In this document: piece by piece, positions 47,174-64,000 of the stretch
Layout: each line of letters opens with the position of its first letter
Position numbering within the stretch: position 1 is the first letter of the stretch
Source of the DNA: Caenorhabditis remanei
Lineage: Eukaryota > Nematoda > Chromadorea > Rhabditida > Rhabditidae
Length of the DNA stretch: 64,000 bases
Reading direction: 5' to 3'
NCBI RefSeq assembly: GCF_010183535.1
Contig: NC_071330.1
Coordinates: 5,871,717-5,935,716 of the forward strand
Made by a program: the position numbers and the translations under genes
The notes under the pieces: model-generated
The model's database searches: none
Seen by the model: the letters and a program-made list of their open reading frames with translations, nothing else
What the model was told of the DNA's origin: nothing

Positions 47174-50100
47174 ATGGTTGGTGGCGGTCGAACAGGCGTA
47201 CACCTTGTGCTCGGCTTCGTCATCGGCGCCGCTCTTGCGTTATACTTCTTCTCGTCGCAACCCAACATCGATTTAAGTAGCTCATTGGCTGCATTCACAT
47301 TATGTCGAAGTCAAGAAAACAAACAAAGTGTTTTGGAACCATCGGCGTTGGAGAAGGGACGAGTTTATAAGGATGTTTCAGAACATTGGATTGTAAGTTG
47401 TTCAGATCGAAAAATAAACAGAAACTGTTTTATCATCCAGGTCCATCAAGACGAAATGCCCACACCACCAGCAAATCAGGACGCCACACCTAAAGTTACT
47501 CGAACCCGATTCGCTGCCACTGAACTAGGAACTCGAGAACGAATTATGGCTGCAGTAATGGCTGAGTCGGCATTGGCTCTTTCAATCAACGCGACCCTCG
47601 GTAGACATGTTCCACGAGTTCAATTGTTTGCTGACTCTTCCCGAATCGACAACGATTTGGCCCAACTGACAAATTTGAGTCCATACAAGTTGAACGGGCA
47701 GAAGACGCATTCAATGGTTCTTGGTCTACTTTTCAATATGGTAGGTTGAATTCATTTTAAAGTAAAAACTTAATTTTCTTATTGGAAAAATTGAAATGGG
47801 TTAATAAAAATTACAGAATCGACTGTGATATCTGAAAAATAACCAATTTTTGTAAGTTGATCCGATGTCGTAACGTATCTGTTCCATTTCGGTGTTTTCT
47901 TGTTCTCCTTCTAAAAATTTTCACTTTCCCTTATGCTACTCCTGGTCCTTATTCTCAAATTTTCTCTAATTCTCTAGCATGATTCCGGTGTTTTTCCAGA
48001 CGGTTCACGATAACTATGACTGGTTACTCATTGCCAAAGATTCTACATACATCAACCCATTTGTTTTGCTCAGAATGATCGATACGGTTAGTTTCAAAAG
48101 TTGTGAGTAATATCTCATTGTAAATTTATATAATTTCAGATGAACTGGAACGAGGCAGTTGTGATGGGAGAGCCAGCGGAAGACGGTAGTGGAAGATGTC
48201 GTTTAGATTCTGGAATGCTTCTCAGTCATCCAGCATTGAGTATGTTGATGCAGTGAGTTTTTCTTGGTATGTAATTGTTGCTAATCGAATTGTTTTCCAG
48301 CAATCGAAACGCCTGCAATTCTCTTGCCATGGGCTCTGATGATGACCAATTGGCATTCGAAAAATGTGTCCAAATTGCCACAAATTTGACATGCCAACCG
48401 CTCCACCAAGGCGTCCGATATGAAGTATGGCGTGCTCACAGAGCTGATTCGCCGGCTGCTCATGATTCAATTGAGGATTGGAAAAGTGCTCCATCATTCA
48501 AAAGAACTCTTGTTGTGCCACGACTTCTTTCCGATGCTGACGCGTCTGCTCTTCATGATTATTTCGTGAGAGTTGAAATGTCAAGAGCCGATAGAGAAAT
48601 TGCAAAAATGGAAGCAGAACTTTCTAGATTAGCTGAAGCAGAGGCTCGTGAGACAGGAGAAGCTATAAGTTGGCCACCAGCTCTTCCTCCATTCGCAAAG
48701 CCACCAAACCGTTATCAAGTTCCAACCTGGGAATACTTCACAATGACTGAAATTTTCCGAAGCGAGCCCAATCAAAATGTTCGTCGTTTGGAAGGAAAAG
48801 ATTTTGATGACGTGGCAGAAGTAGTCGTGGCAGCAAGACAGCAAGTCGAAACAGAAGAACCAGAGCTGGAGTTCGTCCAGTTGAGGAATGGTTACAGAGT
48901 GTTTGATCCACGACGTGGAATGGATTATATGATTGATTTAACATATCGAAAAACTGTAAATGAGATGTTGGAGATGGAGAATCGATTTGAAGGTGACAAC
49001 GAGGTAAGCCTTTCAGCCAAAATCCATCAAAATTCTTTCTTCCTTCAAGATTGTTTACATTAAACGTTTCAGGCTGCACACGAGGAGAGTCTGAAGGAGA
49101 TTGTGGTTGAACGAAGAGTGCACGTTAGTCGAATGATTGCAAGCACACAATTAATGAATCAGGCACCATATGTAAAAGAAGACACAGATGTCACTGTTGT
49201 CATTCCAGTTGCCAGCGAGAAAGAGGCAAGTTCGAAATTAGGATGAGAGTGGGGAGTATCAAAATATCAAATTTGAAAATCGGACAATGGGAAACTTTTA
49301 TAAAGTGCAAACTTCCAGATCCTTCCAGCTCGGAAACTTCTCGCCAGACAGGCCCGCCTCTGCCTCTCCCCAACTGAAGAAACACGAAAAACTCGTATGG
49401 TTGTTGCAGTTTTCCCACCGATTGATGCTCGTTCAATAACTGCAATCAGTAATGATATGGAAGAGTTGAAACGACGATGCAAGAGATCACTTCTCGAGAC
49501 TGATGTTCTTCCTGTTCGACCACCAGTCAGTACAGAGGGAAAAGGAACGGCTGCAGCTGCTGCGTTGGATGATGCTGTTGATCGATACGGAGCTAATACG
49601 ATTTATCTTCTTCTCTCCCCCCATGCCGATGTACAAAAAGAATTCTTCGATCGGGCTCGTATCAATACAATCAAACATTATCAAGTATTCTTCCCAGTTC
49701 CATTTGTTGAATATCATCCAACAATTTCTGGAATGGAAATGAGTGAAAAAGAAGAAAAAGATACTCCAACCGAACAAGCTCGTGAAGCAGCTCTTTCGAG
49801 ATTGAGAGATGGAGTTGAACCAAAAAGAAAGAGAGCTCTGATTGTACAGAAAGAACACGGACGATTCGATTCTCAAGATTTCACGTGTTTCGCAGTGTAT
49901 GGAGTGGATTACGTGACAGCAAGAGCGAAATTGGGAGCTAATGAACGACGAAATGATTTGATTGCTGCGTTCTTGGGGCAAGATGGAATTCACATTCTTC
50001 GAGCTGTAGAACCAACTCTCAGAATACGGTGAGTGGATACCTAAATTTATAGAAGGGCGTTAAAGAAAACTGAGAATGACGAACTGGTACTAGAGATCGT

Positions 50101-50303
50101 TCATCGGAATTCATTGTTTCCGGAAAGTTATAATTGTTTTATTAAAAAACTGATAAATAAATCAGTTTATTTCCAGGTATCACAAGAGGAGCTGTGACAT
50201 GGAAAGTGTCGATACGGAAGATATTGCTCGATGTGTTGACAGTAAGAAGGAAAACGTGGCTGCCAAGGATCAGTTAGCGAAACTGTTATTCCACGAAAAG
50301 TAG
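47174..50303 (+). CDS. mig-22: MIG-22, chondroitin polymerizing factor
   Basis: Eight exons close in phase: 47174-47392, 47441-47740, 48000-48086, 48140-48252, 48301-49003, 49073-49225, 49319-50028 and 50177-50303 (803 aa). It is a type II Golgi membrane protein: a short N-terminus, then a membrane anchor at residues 10-28 (HLVLGFVIGAALALYFF), then a lumenal chondroitin synthase-family region (HDNYDWLLIAKDSTYINPF; CRLDSGMLLSH; SIEDWKSAPSFKRTLVVPRL). ChPF proteins support chondroitin synthase (SQV-5) in making the chondroitin chain; in C. elegans mig-22 (PAR2.4) is needed for distal tip cell migration and cytokinesis. The 48-nt first intron is open in frame and could be mistaken for coding. 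Intron 6 uses a GC donor (GAG|GCAAGT). The size matches the C. elegans protein. Confidence 0.93.
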
Positions 50304-53300
50304 ATCCCGTTCCCCTTTCTCTCTTTTTTAAATTTCACATTTCCATGATTTTTCTGCAAATACGGTTTTCTTCTCTTCACATCTTTCCACATTGCATTCT
50401 TTATCGCTTTTCTCTTCTTTCACTTCTATAATATATTCATGTGAATACAATGCAAAATCAATCCCGGCGCTATTCCAGCCCGCTTGCCACATCTCCCGAT
50501 GCTTTATTATCACTCTCCCACAAAACTCAAATTAAGTACATTTTGCATCCACCCACATTTACTTTTTGTTCCATTGCGTTTTTCGGTTTTGTAGAATTTT
50601 CTTTGTCAAATTGTGCCACGTTTTTGAAATTTTACTAACCAAAGTACCCACTATCTCGATTTTACCATCATCCCCTTATTGTCCCCCTTAATTTATGAAT
50701 ATCTGTGATTCTTGATTTTTAGTACACAAATGTTTTGCTTCTTTTTTTTTCAAAGCTTGTCACAATTCGAATAAATGTATTATTTCCAAAAGACATTGGC
50801 TTGAAGCTTGAAATTATGTTTTCGCTGCGAGACCCAACAACCATAATTTCAAATGTGCCTTGAAGCATACAGTAATCCTTCTCTCAACTATTATTTTTGT
50901 TTTTTGCGTCAGTTTTTCGGTTTTAATCGAATTTTTTCTTCCACAGAACACCTACGTGAGTATTCAAGGTCTCAAAAGGTGTTTCAGAACTGATAAGAAG
51001 AATCATTTTTCAGTCGAAAACTCCCTCTCGAATATTTATTTATTTTTCTTCTTTCTCTTTCTGACGACTTGAAAAATAGCTTTCCCTACAAATTCTCCTG
51101 TTTTTTTTTAGTTTTTCTTTCTGTTTCCTTGGCTGCGCACGACTATTGCCGCGTCGTAACAGAACAACACTTTTTGAATTTCGAAGCATTTCTCTCTGCC
51201 CGTACTTCGTGTCTCCAGTTTGCACTTTCCGAAATTTTTCGTCATTTTTTTCGAACAAACTCATATGTCTATCAAAGCATTTATTGCAGGAATCATTGTC
51301 TTTTTTATCAGAAGCTATTATCAAATGTCATGTTGAAATCAAGAAAATACGTGGGAATACCTCTGACTCCCAATTCCTAGACTCCCAGTCTTTCGCTTTT
51401 GTCGAGAATGTTTTCATTGTTTTTGTCAATTACCTTTCCAATTCTCTCAATATAATCTTTTACAATCATTTTCAGTAAAACCACGTGTTTTCGTTGCATT
51501 CTCGCTGTTTAGAAATGACTGACCTCGGGTCTCCTCAGACTTCTTTGACATTGATAAACATGTGTTCGTTGTCTAGCGAAAGCTTTCGAAAAATGTAAGG
51601 TTTCCCTCCTTCTAGCATGTTGTGTGGCCATATGTAAACTCCCGATTTGCGTCATTTTCTAAGATTTTATTTCTATTTGAAACTTTTTGTAATTATATAT
51701 TTTTTAAGATCTCAAATTCGAATTGTACGAAAATTGGTTCCTTCTTTCTCCTTTTGGAACTGACCAAAAGCGTATTACTTTGGAAAATTGCTTTTTTGGT
51801 GCACAAAAGAAAGGAACTCTGTGCAACGCGAGCATGATTTATTGCTGTACTCCCCGTGTACCCTAACTACATGCGTCAGTGAAAAAGTTGGGATTTTTTA
51901 AACAAAAAATGCAGTGTGCTACTCGTTCTCTCCGAAGAATATTGAGATTTTCCAATAAAAAAATATGTGGCTTATTTTTCAATTTTCAGTCCACTGTCTA
52001 TGTTCAAAGTTTATTGTCATTTCTGGAATCCATTTCTCTTCTCCTTTTTCTTCCCATTTTTCCCACGACCGATTGATGCACTTAAAGAAGTCACCAAAGG
52101 ATCCCCAAGAGAATTGAATTGACGTTTTCGTTTTCAATATCACAAGATTCCATCCCATTACTTCTCCCCCAAAAGATATTTCTAGACACAGACGATGATT
52201 ATTTTTGGAATCCGAAAATAACCCCCAGAGCATTCTCTAGATTCTCTTATTTTTGTCTTTATATATGGAAACAGAAGATTGTTTTTCATGTTCTTGTCTC
52301 GTCTCTTTGAATTTGTTTCGATACAAATATATCGAATGGCACCAAAAACAGGTGTTGAAATGGTTGACCCTCGAAAGACAAGAGACTAGTACAACTTTTT
52401 TTCCGTTTGTGTGTGCAATTCATGAAAAGAGGTGGGGAAAGTGTCAACAACTCGGGTACTGTAACGATCATGTTAATGTGGTTTTTCAGAAAGTGAGAGG
52501 CATTTGTAATGCGTTTTCGTCATTTAAGTCATGAACTCGGGGTAAGATTAAGATTTTGGTCTAGATTATCACACTTTGCTACCTTTGGTCACTTTTCTCC
52601 CTCTCTCCGTACTGTGGTCATATGACTTGTACTTCTGTGGCTTGCTGCACTTGCATGCTAATGTTCTTGTCTCTTGTTCTCACTTCTTCCATGTGTATTT
52701 TTGGTAATTTGTTCATTAGGAAAAGTATGACACGGGACATTTTGAAAGTCACTTTTCTTACCGTGGCAATCTTGGATGATAGCTATTTTCTGAATCCCAT
52801 TCCGGCTACAAAGAACAATTTACAGTATCACAATCATTTTGATTTTTCAACTCTCTTCATCAGCTAACTGATCGCAAATATTTTGTACCACAAACAAATT
52901 AGAGGAACACGCGGAAATGAAATAACATTAGAAACAACAATAAAATGCCAGTAAGTCAACATCCCACTGATCTGTAGGTCATATGATTACTGTTCCGAGA
53001 GAAAAGTGACGAAGGGTCAGTGGGTACTTCAAACTATCCCGACCCTGTTTTCTATTGACTTGAACATCGGGCGAGCTGTTTTGATAGTTCTTTCTGGTGA
53101 TCCGAAACAAAGGACTATTATTAGTCTGCCATCAGTGATACAGTATCAGTCTCTCTGGTTTACTGTAATCTCTCAATTTTTATTACTTCCACAGGTGTTG
53201 TAATTTGTCTAGACTTCTCCAGACTCCGCCTTCTTGTTGACAAACTTTGGTTTTGGTGACCCATCTGACATCACCACAGTTTTTGGGTGCCATCTTCTCC

Positions 53301-54176
53301 CATGTTGACTCCGCCCCTCTCTTCGTCCCATCTATCCATTCACTCTGCTCTTCATCCCATTCATTGCTTCCTCAATCTCTTCATCATCCTCATTCTTTTT
53401 CGCCGGCTCATAAAAAGAGGTGTCGTTTCTGTGTGTTCGGTTAGACAGAAATATACTCAGACAACCAAACATTGTCCATGCTTCTCTTCTCTGCGTTTCC
53501 TTGTCTTTCCAGCAAAAAAACCATACAGGCAGATGTTTATGAGAAGATGGTCTCTCGGTTGATTTCATTTATTGTCACACTGTGAGCAAGGGGAGGGCGC
53601 AGGCGCTCACAATTGTCCTCTTTTATGAATCATTTTTCGATTCCCATCGAACACTTTCTCGTGACCCAATAGGCCGAGGGGTCTTCCTTTTGAATAATTG
53701 TGTGCCATCATGTTTTCGTTTTGCACTTCTGATTGTCTTGATCAATGATTAGACGAATCGTTCCAACGACTGGATGTATAGTAGCATGAAGTACTCGAAT
53801 CCTAGTCTCGGTCGTCTATTTCTATAAAAGTTTGCTCTGAATGATAAAAGTATATTTTCTTCTTCGAATTGTTTTCTCTTTCTCCTCCCTAGAAAATCCA
53901 ACTGTAAACATTAGAAAAACAACAAAATCTGTTCTGCCAACTGTCTCAAAAACGAATTCACGCCTACAGAAAATATCTCTATGGCAACATTTTGTAGTTC
54001 TGTGTTACTCAGCGACTCACCGTGACATCATAAATATATTTCCTCGAAATTCTCTCCCGCTCTCCTCACATTCGTTTTTTTCTCCGTCTTTTCACATTTA
54101 AAACCATTCTCGGCGGCTCTTTCACATTTCATTCCGTTTCTTTTCCTCTATTTTCTTTATTTCTTCTTTTCCAGAA
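50304..54176. other. Intergenic region mig-22 to aak-1
   Basis: This begins with the mig-22 3' UTR (AATAAA at 50770). The rest is AT-rich with no supported exon. GGTCATATGA occurs twice (52616, 52977). A TTTTCCAG acceptor just before the aak-1 ATG marks its 5' end. Confidence 0.5.
50770..50775 (+). terminator. Candidate mig-22 polyadenylation signal
   Basis: AATAAA lies 467 nt beyond the mig-22 stop. Confidence 0.45.
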
Positions 54177-56365
<2,189 letters not shown>

Positions 56366-56682
56366 ACAACTACTTTGAATTCTTCAGATCATAATTTCTG
56401 TACAATAATGTGTGTATTTTTTGTTTCTGCTTTTTCTACTTCTCTTTTGGTATTTTTCACTTAATCCGGTTTCTACACTCCATTTCCCCGATTTTCACAT
56501 TCCTCCTATCCTTCACAAAGCCCTCTTTCCCATCGACCCGCTGCCTTATTTGTTTGTAAAGCATGTACTTAATTACTGAATCCTACTAGGATCTGACAGA
56601 TCCCCTGCCCACATAATCTATATTGAATCCCAATAGATTTAACCTTTAGTAGTGGTATTAGTGACATAATGAAACGATTTGA

Positions 56683-56688
56683 AATAAA
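56683..56688 (+). terminator. Candidate aak-1 polyadenylation signal
   Basis: AATAAA lies about 320 nt beyond the aak-1 stop, and 26 bp from the oppositely oriented signal of sma-2. Confidence 0.5.
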
Positions 56689-56713
56689 TTTGAGGATTGA
56701 GAATAGGGAACAT

Positions 56714-56719
56714 TTTATT
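56714..56719 (-). terminator. Candidate sma-2 polyadenylation signal
   Basis: TTTATT on the plus strand is AATAAA on the minus strand, 44 nt past the sma-2 stop. It implies a very short sma-2 3' UTR. Confidence 0.5.
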
Positions 56720-56762
56720 AGTTAACAAATTTTGAAAAAAAAAACTTTTCAGGACACGACAT

Positions 56763-64000
<7,238 letters not shown>

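Noticed and set aside
47393..47440. 16 extra in-frame codons in mig-22
   Set aside because: The 48-nt stretch has perfect GTAAGT...TCCAG ends and typical worm intron length; it is treated as an intron although open.

Overview
The window is nematode genomic DNA from a Caenorhabditis species. It is AT-rich. Many introns are short (about 45-60 nt) with TTTTCAG-type acceptors, and several start codons sit just after a trans-splice-like acceptor. Gene content and order match parts of C. elegans chromosome III (the F54F2, K02D10, PAR2 and ZK370 regions). Species-level identity cannot be fixed from sequence alone; the proteins look like close orthologues rather than the C. elegans reference. All gene models were built by reading splice sites and checking that exon phases close.

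Layout. 1-4.7 kb: upstream of zfp-1, with a foldback element split by a tRNA-like insertion. 4.7-11.3 kb: zfp-1 (+), an AF10-type PHD/leucine-zipper chromatin protein with a 3.5 kb internal intron. 12.0-14.4 kb: an apparent two-gene minus-strand operon, prx-19 (peroxin 19) then an Abitram-family gene. 14.4-22.5 kb: long pyrimidine-rich intergenic DNA. 22.5-27.6 kb: pat-2 (+), alpha integrin. 27.6-37.9 kb: gene-poor, repeat-rich DNA with a 5 kb-spaced duplication, MITE-like inverted repeats and CGGAAGT repeats. 37.9-39.2 kb: a small zinc-finger-like gene (+).

39.8-45.9 kb: a compact minus-strand cluster in transcription order mtss-1, NIPSNAP exon 1, a phosphoglycolate/4-nitrophenyl phosphatase nested in NIPSNAP intron 1, the NIPSNAP body, and snap-29. 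This is the locus behind the name NIPSNAP, and splice phases would allow in-frame fusions across all three genes. 47.2-50.3 kb: mig-22 (+), chondroitin polymerizing factor, with one GC-AG intron. 54.2-56.4 kb: aak-1 (+), AMPK catalytic subunit. 56.8-64.0 kb: sma-2 (-), a receptor-regulated Smad that runs off the right edge. Its 5.1 kb intron between MH1 and MH2 holds two opposite-strand genes, an F-box gene and tomm-70.

Functional themes are mitochondria and peroxisomes (mtss-1, NIPSNAP, tomm-70, prx-19), matrix and adhesion (pat-2, mig-22), signalling (aak-1, sma-2), chromatin (zfp-1) and membrane fusion (snap-29). I found no CRISPR array, rRNA or intact tRNA.
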